From the NCBI RefSeq assembly GCF_005930495.1, contig NZ_SJEX01000019.1:1-62902 (forward strand): a stretch of 62,902 nucleotides of DNA, in the 5' to 3' direction. This document shows positions 23,194 through 33,273 of this stretch, piece by piece. The stretch is from Modestobacter excelsi. Lineage in GTDB: Bacteria; Actinomycetota; Actinomycetes; Mycobacteriales; Geodermatophilaceae. The first letter of the stretch is position 1; the number at the start of each line of letters is the position of its first letter. Made by a program: the position numbers and the translations under genes. A model generated the notes under the pieces. The model saw only the letters and a program-made list of their open reading frames with translations, was not told the DNA's origin and ran no database searches.

Positions 23194-23883
23194 CTACGGC
23201 TGTAGTCGTAGACGAGGCTTTCCGATGCCGAGGTAAAGGTTACCCTCCGAGCCACCGCCACGGCTAACCAGCGTTTCTCTAATCTCCAGTGGTTCATCTG
23301 GTTGCAGCACTTGTTTCTCATCCACCACGCATTTACCGGGCACTTTCCAGGACGCTTCAACGGCACAGATTTGACGCCCGCCTTGGTTTACCGTCCAGAC
23401 AGCCCGAGCCCCCGGATGCTGAACGTCATCCGCCTCATCAATACCAAACATTCCCGAAAGCCCGGCGATCCGCTGGTTGGCGTATCGGCCAGGTATATCG
23501 AACAGGTAGGTTCGAGTTGCCTCCCTGGAGGGATCCGTGTAGTTGCACATTACCAAGTCTTCAATTGCGACAATCTTGCCTTCGAGAACCAAATTGGACC
23601 CCGGCTCGCCCCCGGAGAAACAGCCGTCACCGGAGGGGTCTCTGTAGAGCCCGGCAATGGACACATTTGAGGTCGGCTTGTATAGCGCGAAAAATGCCCC
23701 AGCGAGCAGTGTCACCACTCCAACTATGGCCAGGGCTTTTCGCTGTAGGGAGTCAGGCTTGCGCGCCCATCTGACCCCGACATTCCCGACCGTTAGGTCC
23801 AAATCCACGAAAATGGATAGAAATATCGAGAGTAGGCCGATAACCACCAACGCAACACTCACCGTAGTACTCAGCGCAGGCAT
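23194..23883 (-). CDS. Hypothetical two-helix membrane protein
   Basis: The 229-aa product has two transmembrane helices (about residues 7-26 and 44-62). An outer domain with two cysteines each in DGCFSGG/MCNY and ICAVEASWKVPGKC follows. Function is unknown. ATG 23883 lies 5 nt after a strong gggggagg ribosome-binding site (ATG 23886 is the other choice). The layout resembles the element protein at 16857-17573, so these may be divergent members of one family of sensors or effectors. The DNA is AT-richer than the flanks. Confidence 0.6.
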   Translation of the reverse strand: MPALSTTVSVALVVIGLLSIFLSIFVDLDLTVGNVGVRWARKPDSLQRKALAIVGVVTLLAGAFFALYKPTSNVSIAGLYRDPSGDGCFSGGEPGSNLVLEGKIVAIEDLVMCNYTDPSREATRTYLFDIPGRYANQRIAGLSGMFGIDEADDVQHPGARAVWTVNQGGRQICAVEASWKVPGKCVVDEKQVLQPDEPLEIRETLVSRGGGSEGNLYLGIGKPRLRLQP

Positions 23884-24137
23884 CATTACCTCCCCCAGCC
23901 CAACCCAGCCATCGACACACCAGGCACGTCCGCCCGCGGGCCTGGGCCATGCGGCGACAGTCTGGCGGGAACTTGCGCCGTCTGCCAGCGACTGCGTCGC
24001 ACGGAAAGGAGCGTCACCTACCCTTTGTCCGACGGCACTGCGGCGAGTCTGGGCGAACGTTGCCGGGGACGGCAGGAGTCGGCTTGACCGTCCAGCGGGA
24101 CAGGTCCGTACGGCCCTCACTAAGACGCTTGTTTGAG

Positions 24138-24345
24138 ATCGGCAGCACCAGGAACACGACCGGCACCATCATCTGGATCTCCTTGCGGCCGCCGGCCTCC
24201 AGCAGCTGCCGCTTCCCGGCCTCCCGGACGTCGGCGGCCTGGGCGCGCCGCACCTCGGCCAGCGGGGTGCCACGCTCAATGGCGACGACCAGGCCGTCGA
24301 CGAAGCGGGCCAGCACGTCCAGGGGGGAGGTGCGGTCGGCCAGTT
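24138..24345 (-). pseudogene. tadC fragment (type II/IV secretion F-family C-terminus)
   Basis: The minus-strand frame reads VPPIEALQQLADRTSPLDVL, then FVDGLVVAIERGTPLAEVRR and EIQMMVPVVFLVLP. This is the C-terminal half of TadC, an inner-membrane protein of Tad pilus assembly. It breaks off at LPI where intact proteins continue VTVLF. That missing end (VTVLF) appears on the same strand at about 20840. The fragment is therefore probably one gene split by the 3.3-kb insert between them. Confidence 0.65.
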
Positions 24346-24600
24346 GCTGCAGCGCCTCGATCGGCGGCACCCCCGGCCCGAGCGCGGCCCATGGTGGCGT
24401 CGGGCTCACGGGCCAGAGCTGCTCGTCTCCCCGGCTAAGGTGGCCGGGCTCAGCGTCATCACCAGCGAGCCCACCGAAGACAGCTCGCCGGAGGCCGACC
24501 CAGCCGACCGGGCGGTGGGTTTCGGGGTGCCGCTGCTCACCAGCCAGCCCAGAAGCCCCGGTCTGGGGGCTGCCCGCCGACCGGGTGGTCACCGCCGTTC

Positions 24601-24729
24601 GGCGCGACGCGGAGGTCAAGGCCTCCCGGTCGGTCTTTTCACCAGCGACCGGGTCGCCGTGCGGGCCACCTCCCGGGTCAGCTTCGGCTTTCCGCACACC
24701 GCCGCGCTGGTCCGCATCCGCCTAGCCGT
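24601..24729 (+). repeat. Degenerate direct repeat, right copy
   Basis: This pairs with 18096-18221 in the same orientation (about 80% identity). In this copy the frame continues to TAALVRIRLAVS and a stop at about 24734-24736. The two copies bracket 6.4 kb that holds the NTase operon, the IS element and several membrane proteins. Confidence 0.6.
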
Positions 24730-24870
24730 GAGCTGACCGACCACCTGGCGTGGCGTCAACGTCACCGGGCCTGCCGACCGAGCGTGGCGGGTCGCACGCC
24801 GGAAGGATGGAAGCTCTGCCGTCCCTAATCCCTTTGGGGTCGGCTCACCAGCGCCGGACGCCAGGACATG

Positions 24871-24910
24871 CGAGCCCTCCAGCACTCAGGTCCGAGTGCT
24901 GGAGGGCTCG
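24871..24910. terminator. Strong hairpin terminator, both directions
   Basis: A perfect 17-bp stem (cgagccctccagcactc / gagtgctggagggctcg) with a 6-nt loop lies 19 bases before the lipoprotein start. It probably shields that gene from transcription coming from the left. Confidence 0.88.
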
Positions 24911-24929
24911 CGCACTAGGTTCACTGGTC

Positions 24930-25502
24930 GTGCGCACCACTTCACTTCTTGTAGCTGGCCTTGCTGTCGTTGCCCTGTCCGGCTGTGGCGGTGGGGACAG
25001 TGAAGCAACCGCCGCTTCCTCGACGGCGCGGTCTACCAGCTCTGTCCCGTCCTCCTCGGCTCCTTCGACCAGCACAGCGCCAACGCCGACGCCGACGCCG
25101 ACGCTGTCACCGGAGCAGGAGGCGCAGTTGGTCGCGACGGTGACGGCCAACGTGTTCGCTCAGAACGAGGAAACCCTGTCGACGCAGCTGGTCAAGTCGA
25201 ACAGCTTGGTCGAAGCACAGGAGGAGTTCCGCTTCGACGAGCCCACCCGCACAGTCGTCCTCTCTGTGGCGTCGACCATCAGCACCGAGCGGCTGCTCCC
25301 CGAGGTGGCCTACGGCCTGGCGACCGACCTCGCGCCGGTCTTCTGGGGACCAGAGGCGCTCGCAAATGCGCGGCCGGAATCCCTGGTGGCCTTGTCCGTG
25401 ACGGTCAACGGCGCTGGGCACCGTTGCGACGGCCCAACGATGGCCGCGCTCGCGGACCGCGAGCTGAGCCAGCAAATGTTCGTCCAACGCTGCGGTATTT
25501 GA
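24930..25502 (+). CDS. Small lipoprotein of unknown function
   Basis: The 190-aa product has a signal peptide with lipobox (MRTTSLLVAGLAVVALSGC, cleavage before Cys19). A Ser/Thr/Pro linker follows and then a soluble domain of about 130 residues. That domain has two cysteines (HRCDGPT and QRCGI), which may form a disulphide. It would be tethered outside the membrane. GTG 24930 lies 8 nt after a TAGGTT -10-like box without a ribosome-binding site, suggesting a leaderless transcript. A surface lipoprotein in a phage satellite could alter phage adsorption, but this is speculation. Confidence 0.65.
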   Translation: MRTTSLLVAGLAVVALSGCGGGDSEATAASSTARSTSSVPSSSAPSTSTAPTPTPTPTLSPEQEAQLVATVTANVFAQNEETLSTQLVKSNSLVEAQEEFRFDEPTRTVVLSVASTISTERLLPEVAYGLATDLAPVFWGPEALANARPESLVALSVTVNGAGHRCDGPTMAALADRELSQQMFVQRCGI

Positions 25503-25584
25503 TAGGCGCACCCTGAGGGCCTGTAAGGAGTAGACCGGTGCCAGGACCGCTACAAACAGCGCCGCGCCGCCCACCGACGTCTAC

Positions 25585-25839
25585 GTGTTCGACTTGCACA
25601 TCCCCGGCGTCCCCGACGTTTACTGGCACGCCGAGTCTCTGACCGAGGCCGAGGTTCGCGAGCAGGCCCGCCGGACCCTCATGTTCAACCGGCCGGGTAC
25701 GCGCTGTGTCGTCCGCCGCGCCGGACAGCCCCTGTTCACCGTGCGGAAGGCGCGCGGGTGGACCCCCGACAAGCAGAAATTGCAATACACACTAAACTAT
25801 TCATACAGAGGCGTCTGTGCCTACCGTCTGCGGCCATGA
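25585..25839 (+). CDS. Hypothetical protein (84 aa)
   Basis: The product reads FDLHIPGVPDVYWHAESLTE, then AEVREQARRTLMFNRPG and CVVRRAGQPLFTVRKARG, a compact alpha/beta pattern. It is not a recognised family. The GTG start has a weak upstream region. Its TGA overlaps the ATG of the next ORF (ATGA), which supports real translation of both. Confidence 0.5.
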   Translation: MFDLHIPGVPDVYWHAESLTEAEVREQARRTLMFNRPGTRCVVRRAGQPLFTVRKARGWTPDKQKLQYTLNYSYRGVCAYRLRP

Positions 25840-26024
25840 ACGCATACGAAAAGCTGGCCACCGGCAGCATCTACCAGGGCCTCGACGCCCGGCGCATCTG
25901 GCTGGTCGAGCAGCCCTGGCCCGGCCGCGTAGAGCTTCAGGGTTCCGCTGCGCCCCTGGCACCTGGAAGAGGTCGAGACGTGGCGGGGCCGTTCACTAAT
26001 CGAATCCGAGACCTCTCGTGGTGA
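25836..26024 (+). CDS. Hypothetical protein (62 aa), coupled to the previous gene
   Basis: It starts at an ATG overlapping the previous stop. The peptide (MNAYEKLATGSIYQGLDARR, then IWLVEQPWPG) is plausible as a small helical protein but matches nothing known. The pair could be a toxin-antitoxin or similar module, on size and coupling alone. Confidence 0.45.
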   Translation: MNAYEKLATGSIYQGLDARRIWLVEQPWPGRVELQGSAAPLAPGRGRDVAGPFTNRIRDLSW

Positions 26025-26385
26025 TACCACCACCCCCACGGACATTCTCCGGCTTCGTTGCCCTCAGGTGTTCGAGACGGTCGGCTGACGCCTCGAGTCG
26101 GCACACATCGTCGCCGCCATCCGGGGTCCTCAAGGCTGCCGAAGTGGCGACCAGAGGTCCTGCGCTCGCCAGGCAGCGGGCTCGCTGGGGGTGGTGGCGG
26201 GTTAGCTTCGCGGACTGGCGGCGACCCGAACGTCTGCGTCTGTGCCTGCTCCGCAGCGCGTGGTCAGGGACTGTGAGGGGGCAGTCGCAGTCGCTATCGC
26301 GCCAGGCGGACATGGGGGGACATGCGCGGATGACCGTGAGAGAGTCCTGTCTGTCCTTGGCGTGTCGTGAAGGGAGATAGCTCCG
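26025..26385. other. 361-bp stretch without a supported gene
   Basis: A 120-codon frame (26018-26380) is open but Arg/Ser-rich and resembles a shadow. The ribosome-binding site (aagggag) of the next gene lies at its end, at about 26369-26375. Nothing else is recognised. Confidence 0.45.
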
Positions 26386-26694
26386 ATGCTTTTGGACACC
26401 TCGTCCGACAATGACCTGTGCGAGCTGGCGAAGAGTCTCCTCAACTCTGCACATCGCGGAAAGCTGGCGTATCGAGCTCTTAGCTTCTTCTTTGCGACTG
26501 CGCTAGTCGTCGCGGCGCTCTACGCGCTCATCGCCTTCAGGGATGAAGAGGAGGCGCGAGGCTTCTTGGCGTTGGTGGCCTCGGCGGGCTCCCTCGGCAC
26601 CACAGGTGTCCTTGGCTACCTGGCGAAGGCCGCAAGCGACGACGAGAAAGTAATGTTCGCGCGCGTCGAGCGGTGCTGTAAGCGGGACTCCTGA
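26386..26694 (+). CDS. Small two-helix membrane protein
   Basis: The 102-aa product has two transmembrane helices (about residues 32-51 and 62-82). A short charged loop (FRDEEEARG) joins them, and the C-terminus is acidic then basic. It has a good ribosome-binding site (aagggag). It is the last element gene, 48 bp before attR. Small two-helix proteins are common effectors of abortive infection or superinfection exclusion, so such a role is possible but not shown. Confidence 0.6.
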   Translation: MLLDTSSDNDLCELAKSLLNSAHRGKLAYRALSFFFATALVVAALYALIAFRDEEEARGFLALVASAGSLGTTGVLGYLAKAASDDEKVMFARVERCCKRDS

Positions 26695-26741
26695 GGACAT
26701 CTGCCAGCCCGGTCAGTCGGCTACGACGAGTTCCGAAGGGT

Positions 26742-26780
26742 CACCTCTCTAGCTGACGATCTCCGGTGCCAACGTCGCGA
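26742..26780 (+). other. attR (right integrase attachment site)
   Basis: The element arm cacctctctagctgacg (26742-26758) is followed by atctccGG (GG at 26765-26766), then native comEC (tgccaacgtcgcgatc). The comEC frame resumes at Gly-Ala-Asn-Val-Ala-Ile-Val, completing the SGANVAIV motif begun at attL. Confidence 0.85.
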
Positions 26781-28609
26781 TCGTCGTCGCCCTGGTGCTC
26801 TGGCCGCTCCGGGCCCGCGGAGCGGATCGGCGGGTCCAGGCCGCCGTCGCCGTGCTCGCCATCGTCGGGTTCGTCGTGCTGGCCCGCCCCGGTGCCAGCG
26901 TGCTGCGCGCGGCGGTGATGGGCGGGGTGGCGGTCCTCGCGCTGGCCTCGGGACGCTCGCGGGCGGCAGTGCCGGCGCTGGCCGGCTCGGTGGTGCTGCT
27001 GCTCCTGGGGGCGCCGGAGCTGGCCTCCGACGCCGGTTTCGCGCTGTCCGTGGCCGCCACTGCCGGCATCGTGCTGGTGTCGCCGTCCTGGTCGCGGGCC
27101 CTGCGCGCGCAGGGGTCCCCCCGGCCGGTCGCCGACGCCCTGGCGGTCAGCGCCGCCGCCGGGCTCGTCACCGCACCGCTGGTCGCGGCGCTGTCCGGCG
27201 TGGTCAGCGTCGTCTCGCTGCCGGCCAACCTGCTGGCCGCCCCGGCGGTGGCGCCCGCGACCGTGCTCGGGTTGCTGGCGGCGCTGGTGTCGCCGGTCGT
27301 CCCGGCGGGCGCGGACGCGCTGAGCTGGCTCGCCGGCTGGCCGGTGCGCTGGCTGGTGCTGGTGGCCGAGCGGGCCGCGGCGGTGCCCGACGGAGCCACC
27401 GGCTGGCCGTCCGGTGCCCCGGGGGCCGTCCTGCTCGCCGTGCTGATCGGCGGCGCCGCGTGGGCGCTGCTGCACTGGCCGCGGCTCCGCTTGCTCGCGC
27501 TGGCCGCCCTGGTCGGCGTGCTGGTGCTGGGCTGGCCGCTGCGCCAGGTGAACCGGGGCTGGCCGCTCGCGGGCACCGTGGCCGTCGCCTGCGACGTGGG
27601 GCAGGGGGACGCGCTGGTCCTGCCCACCGGGCCGGGGGAGGCGGTGCTCGTCGACGCCGGCCCCGACGGCGCCCTCGTGGCCGGCTGCCTCGACCGGCTG
27701 GACGTGCACCGGCTGCCGCTGGTGCTGCTGTCGCACCTGGACGCCGACCACGTCGCCGGGCTGGCCGGCGCGCTGGCCGGCCGGCGGGTGGACGAGGTGG
27801 CCACCGGTGCGCTGGCGCCGACCGACGACCGGGTGCCCCGGCTCGAGCAGGTGGTCGCGGCCGCCGGTGCCCGGCACGTGGTGCTCGCTCCCGGGGTGCG
27901 GCGGGCCGTGGGCGCCGCCGAGATCGAGGTGCTGGCGCCGGACCCGGGCCGCGCGGTCGCCGGCGCCGAGCCCAACGACCTGAGCATGGTCGCGCGGGTG
28001 ACCGTGCGTGGCGTCCGCGTGCTGCTCACCGGCGACCTGGGGGCCGAGGCGGAGGCCCGCCTCGTCGCCGACGGCACCGACCTGTCGGCCGACGTGCTGA
28101 AGGTGCCGCACCACGGCAGCGCCGACGCCGATCCCGGTTTCCTCGCCGCCAGCGGGGCGGCCGTCGCACTGGTCTCGGTCGGTGCGGACAACAGCTACGG
28201 CCACCCCGCCGACCGGCTGCTGGACTGGCTGACCGCGGACGGCATGCGCACCTACCGCACCGACTCCGACGGCGACCTGGCGGTGGTGGGCCGGGCCGGT
28301 CGGTGGGGTGTCGCCGTGCGCGGGCCGGACGTCGTCCAGCGGGCGACCGCCGGCGGGGCGCCCGGCGTTCCCGCAGGAACGCCGGCCCACCCCGCGGTGG
28401 CCCGGGCCCGTCGGCACCGCGTGGCAACATGGCCTCGTGGCAGCCAGCGCAGCAGCACCGCCCGCACCGACATCGCGGCTGCGCATCGTGGTCGGCGAGG
28501 AGGAACTGCTGCGCGCCCGCGCCGTCTCCGCCGTCCGCGCGGCGGTGCGCGACGCCCACTCCGACAGCGAGGAGCACGAGCTGGCCGCGGCCGGCCTCCC
28601 GATCGGTGA
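26767..28609 (+). pseudogene. comEC: comEC, 3' portion, cut off from its start
   Basis: This encodes the rest of ComEC: competence-domain membrane helices (ANVAIVVALVLWPLRARGAD and at least five more hydrophobic segments), then the metallo-beta-lactamase-like domain. That domain has DVGQGDALVLPTG and VLLSHLDADHVAGLAGAL near the middle, and VPHHGSADAD later. No start codon or ribosome-binding site precedes it. After excision it joins the 5' part in frame. The frame stays open to 28609, overlapping holA by 173 nt, which is long. The true C-terminus beyond about residue RWGVAV may be poorly conserved. Confidence 0.9.
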
Positions 28610-29456
28610 CCTGGCGGAGGTGCTGGCTCCCTCGCTGTTCGGCGGTCACCGGCTGGTCGTCGTCACCGGGGTGCACGAGGCCGCCGGTGCCCTGGCCGAC
28701 CAGCTGGTCAGCTACACCAGGGACCCCGACCCGGAGCTCACGCTGGTCGTCGTGCACAACGGCGGCAAGCGGAACGAGGCGCTGCTCAAGGCGTTCAAGG
28801 CCGCCGGGGCGGCGGTCGACGACTGCCCGAGGATCAGCTCGGCGGGTGAGCGGATCGCCTTCCTCCGCAACGAGGTCCGGCACGCCGGAGGCAGGATCAC
28901 CCCCGACGCGGCCACCGCGCTGCTCGAGGCGGTCGGCAACGACCTCCGCAACCTCTCGGCCGCGGCCAGCCAGCTGGTGTCGGACTTCGGCGGGGTCGTC
29001 GACGCCGACGCGGTCGCCCGGTTCCACCGCGGGCAGGCCGAGGTCACCGGCTTCACCGTCGCCGAGCGCGTGCTGGTCGGGGACTCGGCCGGCTCCGTCG
29101 AGATGCTGCGCTGGGCGCTGGACCGCGGCGTGGCCCACGTGCTCATCGCCGACGCGCTCGCCGACGGGGTCCGCACCGCGGCCCGGGTCGCCTCGCTGAA
29201 CACCACGAACACCGGCGACCTGGCGCGTCAGCTGAAGCTGCCCCCGTGGAAGGTGAAGAAGGCGCAGAGCCAGGCGCGCGGCTGGACCATCGACGCCCTG
29301 CAGCAGGCGATCGGGGTGGCCGCCGAGCTCAACGCCGACGTCAAGGGCGCCGCCGCCAGTGCGGACTACGCGCTGGAGCGGGCCGTCCGCCGGATCGTGG
29401 CGATCCGCGCGGCCGGCGTCGCCGGTCGCGGGGAACGGCTGCGTCCCGGCCGCTGA
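28437..29456 (+). CDS. holA: DNA polymerase III subunit delta
   Basis: The 339-aa product is the delta subunit of the clamp loader, which opens the sliding clamp. Family features include LRIVVGEEELLRARAVSAVR at the start, VVTGVHEAAGALADQLVSYT, and LLEAVGNDLRNLSAAASQLV. The C-terminal collar has LKLPPWKVKKAQSQARGW. In actinobacteria holA follows comEC and precedes convergent rpsT, as here. GTG 28437 gives the family N-terminus; the frame is open further upstream inside comEC. Confidence 0.9.
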   Translation: MAASAAAPPAPTSRLRIVVGEEELLRARAVSAVRAAVRDAHSDSEEHELAAAGLPIGDLAEVLAPSLFGGHRLVVVTGVHEAAGALADQLVSYTRDPDPELTLVVVHNGGKRNEALLKAFKAAGAAVDDCPRISSAGERIAFLRNEVRHAGGRITPDAATALLEAVGNDLRNLSAAASQLVSDFGGVVDADAVARFHRGQAEVTGFTVAERVLVGDSAGSVEMLRWALDRGVAHVLIADALADGVRTAARVASLNTTNTGDLARQLKLPPWKVKKAQSQARGWTIDALQQAIGVAAELNADVKGAAASADYALERAVRRIVAIRAAGVAGRGERLRPGR

Positions 29457-29531
29457 CCAGCCGCACCTGTCAGGCGCGTGCCGGGGCCGAGGAACCCGGC
29501 AGCGGGCCGCGGCGGGAGGCCGGGACAGCGA

Positions 29532-29563
29532 CGAGCCCCCCTCCCGGACGGGAGAGGGGCTCG
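29532..29563. terminator. Convergent terminator between holA and rpsT
   Basis: A 15-bp stem with one mismatch (cgagcccccctcccg / cgggagaggggctcg) and a 2-nt loop lies between the two converging genes. It can serve both. Confidence 0.85.
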
Positions 29564-29585
29564 GCGGGAGAGCGGAGGCGCAGCC

Positions 29586-29846
29586 TCAGAGGCCGGCGAC
29601 CTTCTTGGCCAGCGCCGACTTGCGGTTCGCAGCCTGGTTCTTGTGGATGACGCCCTTGCTGGCGGCCTTGTCCAGCGCCTTGCTGGCGACCTGGAGCGCG
29701 GTCGTCGCCGCCTCCTTGTCCCCGGCGTCGGCGGCCGTGCGGAAACGCCGGACCGACGTCTTCAGGGCGGACTTGACCGCGACGTTGCGCTGACGCGCGA
29801 TCTCGTTGGTCTTGATCCGCTTGATCTGGGACTTGATGTTCGCCAC
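29586..29846 (-). CDS. rpsT: 30S ribosomal protein S20
   Basis: The 86-aa basic, helical protein begins [20 protein letters not shown] and contains [11 protein letters not shown] and [20 protein letters not shown], all diagnostic of bS20. It binds 16S rRNA early in 30S assembly. Its length is normal. The gene is divergent from lepA, with about 190 bp between them for both promoters. Confidence 0.98.
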   Translation of the reverse strand: MANIKSQIKRIKTNEIARQRNVAVKSALKTSVRRFRTAADAGDKEAATTALQVASKALDKAASKGVIHKNQAANRKSALAKKVAGL

Positions 29847-30039
29847 GCGTGAGCCTCGGGTGATCGGAGGAAGATGTCTGACAGTGCGTCCACGGCACAG
29901 CGAGGCGCCTGCGGACCGGTCTCACAAGATACCAGCACCCCGCCGACGGCCCAACCCGCGCCGGGAGGACCGCCGCCCGGGCGCCCCGTCCCAGCCGATC
30001 GCTGGACGCGGGCCCCCGGCGTGGGACGATGGCGGCACT

Positions 30040-31880
<1,841 letters not shown>

Positions 31881-31884
<4 letters not shown>

Positions 31885-32534
31885 GGGGCCGGCTCGAAGC
31901 GGTCTGCGTCTCCGGGGCGGCCCTGCTCCCGCTGCCGGGCAAGCGGCCGAACCGGTCGGGCATCGACAAGCGGCCGGTCGCCGGCCGGGTCGCCGTCGAG
32001 CCGCTGGGCCTGGACGGCGACGTCCAGGTCAACAGGAGACACCACGGCGGCGAGGGCCAGGCGGTCTACGCCTACGCCCAGGAGGACGCCGACTGGTGGG
32101 TCGCCGAGCTGGACCGGGAGCTGCCCCCGGGCCGGTTCGGTGAGAACCTCCGCACCAGCGGGCTGGACCTGCGCACCGCCGTCCTCGGCGAGCGCTGGCT
32201 GGTCGGGTCGGCGCTGTTCGAGGTCACCGCCTGGCGCACCCCGTGCGCTAACTTCGCCCGGTTCTGGGGCGTCCCGGACCTGGTCAAGCGGTTCGCCGCG
32301 CACGGCGCCACCGGCGCCTACCTGCGGGTGCTGGAGACCGGGGACGTCGGTGCCGGCGACGACATCGACGTCCTCTCGCGCCCGAACCACGGGATCACCG
32401 TCGAGACGGCGTTCCGGATCGCCATGACCGAGCGGTCCCGGCTGCCCGAGCTCGTCCCGGTGCTGCCGTTCCTGCCGGTCAAGGACCAGCCGAAGCTGGC
32501 CGCGAAGATCGAGCGGCTCGCCGCCCGGGCCTGA
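31881..32534 (+). CDS. MOSC domain-containing protein
   Basis: The 217-aa product has the MOSC fold of molybdenum-cofactor sulfurase C-termini and YiiM-type proteins. [20 protein letters not shown] and [14 protein letters not shown] hold family residues, and [10 protein letters not shown] has the conserved Cys. Such proteins move sulfur or reduce N-hydroxylated compounds with a Mo cofactor. The GTG start overlaps the lepA stop (GTGA). Confidence 0.9.
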
Positions 32535-32634
32535 CCGGTCTGCGGCGCCCGCGCCGCTGCGCCTTCCGGGCGGGCAGCCGCCGGACTACCGTCGAGCGAC
32601 GTCCGGCAGGGCCCACCGTGGTGAGGAGGTCCGC

Positions 32635-32943
32635 ATGACCTTCGGCATCGTGTCCGACGTCGCCGCGCCGATCGAGTTCTACGACGCACTGCACGCCGAG
32701 ATCCTCCGTCGCAGTGCCGGCGAGGTCGACGGCATGCTGCTGCACGTCGGCCGTGCGACGGCCGACGGCTTCCAGGTCATGGAGGTCTGGGAGTCCCGGG
32801 AGCTCTACGACCGCTTCACCGCCGAGGTGGTCGGGCCGGCGGTCGCGGAGCTGACCGGTGGGGCCGCGCCCACCCAGCAGCCGCCGGTGGAGGAGTTCGA
32901 GCCGCGGGGCCTGGTCGTCCCGGCAGCTCGCGTCGGGGTCTGA
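32635..32943 (+). CDS. Small dimeric alpha/beta-barrel-like protein
   Basis: The 102-aa product (MTFGIVSDVAAPIEFYDALH, then GFQVMEVWESRELYDRF) has the length and residue pattern of antibiotic-biosynthesis-monooxygenase-like proteins. They usually form dimeric barrels. There is a ggtgagga ribosome-binding region before the ATG. Substrate unknown. Confidence 0.65.
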   Translation: MTFGIVSDVAAPIEFYDALHAEILRRSAGEVDGMLLHVGRATADGFQVMEVWESRELYDRFTAEVVGPAVAELTGGAAPTQQPPVEEFEPRGLVVPAARVGV

Positions 32944-32947
32944 CGGT

Positions 32948-33262
32948 TCAGCCCGCCTCATAGACCTCGTAGTGCGAGACCGTCTCCTCGCGCTGGACGA
33001 GGTAGCGGTCGTCCTCGGGGTAGAAGACCGCCGCGGTGACGTCGTCCCCGGCGAAACCGCGGACGGCGTCGAGCGAGGTCCAGAAGCTGATCGTCACGAT
33101 CTCGGTGCGGCCGTCCTCGAGGTCGCGGCTGAGCATGCTGGCGCTCAGGTTCCCCGGGGTCTGCCGGTAGTGCGCCATCCCGGTCCGCTCGATGTAGTCC
33201 AGGTAGGCGTCCCGGTCGGGTGTGCGCACCCAGCCGCGCCAGGTGCGGGCGACCTGCGGCAT
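32948..33262 (-). CDS. Antibiotic biosynthesis monooxygenase-like protein
   Basis: The 104-aa product contains WVRTPDRDAYLDYIERTGMA and IVTISFWTSLDAVRGFAGDD, a pattern of ABM-fold proteins. It ends in AAVFYPEDDRYLVQREETVS, which is typical of this group. ATG 33262 follows a gaggag ribosome-binding site; the longer frame to 33394 overlaps the next pseudogene and is not supported. It lies in the same direction as the dehydrogenase remnant and selD. Confidence 0.75.
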   Translation of the reverse strand: MPQVARTWRGWVRTPDRDAYLDYIERTGMAHYRQTPGNLSASMLSRDLEDGRTEIVTISFWTSLDAVRGFAGDDVTAAVFYPEDDRYLVQREETVSHYEVYEAG

Positions 33263-33273
33263 GCCAGCTCCTC

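Larger units (their letters stand above)
24121..24870. other. 750-bp degenerate region with two gene remnants
   Basis: It holds the tadC-like fragment (minus strand, 24138-24345) and the second copy of the degenerate direct repeat (24601-24729). Between them no frame looks intact. The region resembles old chromosomal DNA picked up or left by earlier recombination. Confidence 0.5.
4096..26766 (+). mobile_element. 22.67-kb serine-integrase element inserted in comEC (phage-satellite-like)
   Basis: The element is bounded by hybrid sites attL and attR that share tctccgg; the proposed crossover dinucleotide is GG (4094-4095 / 26765-26766). Its left end has integrase, a terminator and replication genes. 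Then come a zinc-ribbon protein and a terminase-small-subunit-like protein, and after them nuclease, nucleotidyltransferase and membrane-protein cargo. No capsid, portal, tail or large terminase gene was found, and no conjugation gene. This content resembles PICI-type satellites rather than a prophage or a conjugative element. GC content and coding density are lower and more variable than in the flanks, especially at 22.3-23.9 kb. The boundaries are strongly supported; the satellite assignment is inference. Confidence 0.85.

Noticed and set aside
26018-26380. 120-codon ORF before the last element gene
   Set aside because: Arg/Ser-rich, overlaps several other frames of similar length, no clear start signal.
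4096-26766. Element considered as a full prophage or a conjugative element
   Set aside because: No capsid, portal, tail, lysis or large terminase gene and no relaxase, TraB/FtsK or mating genes were seen.
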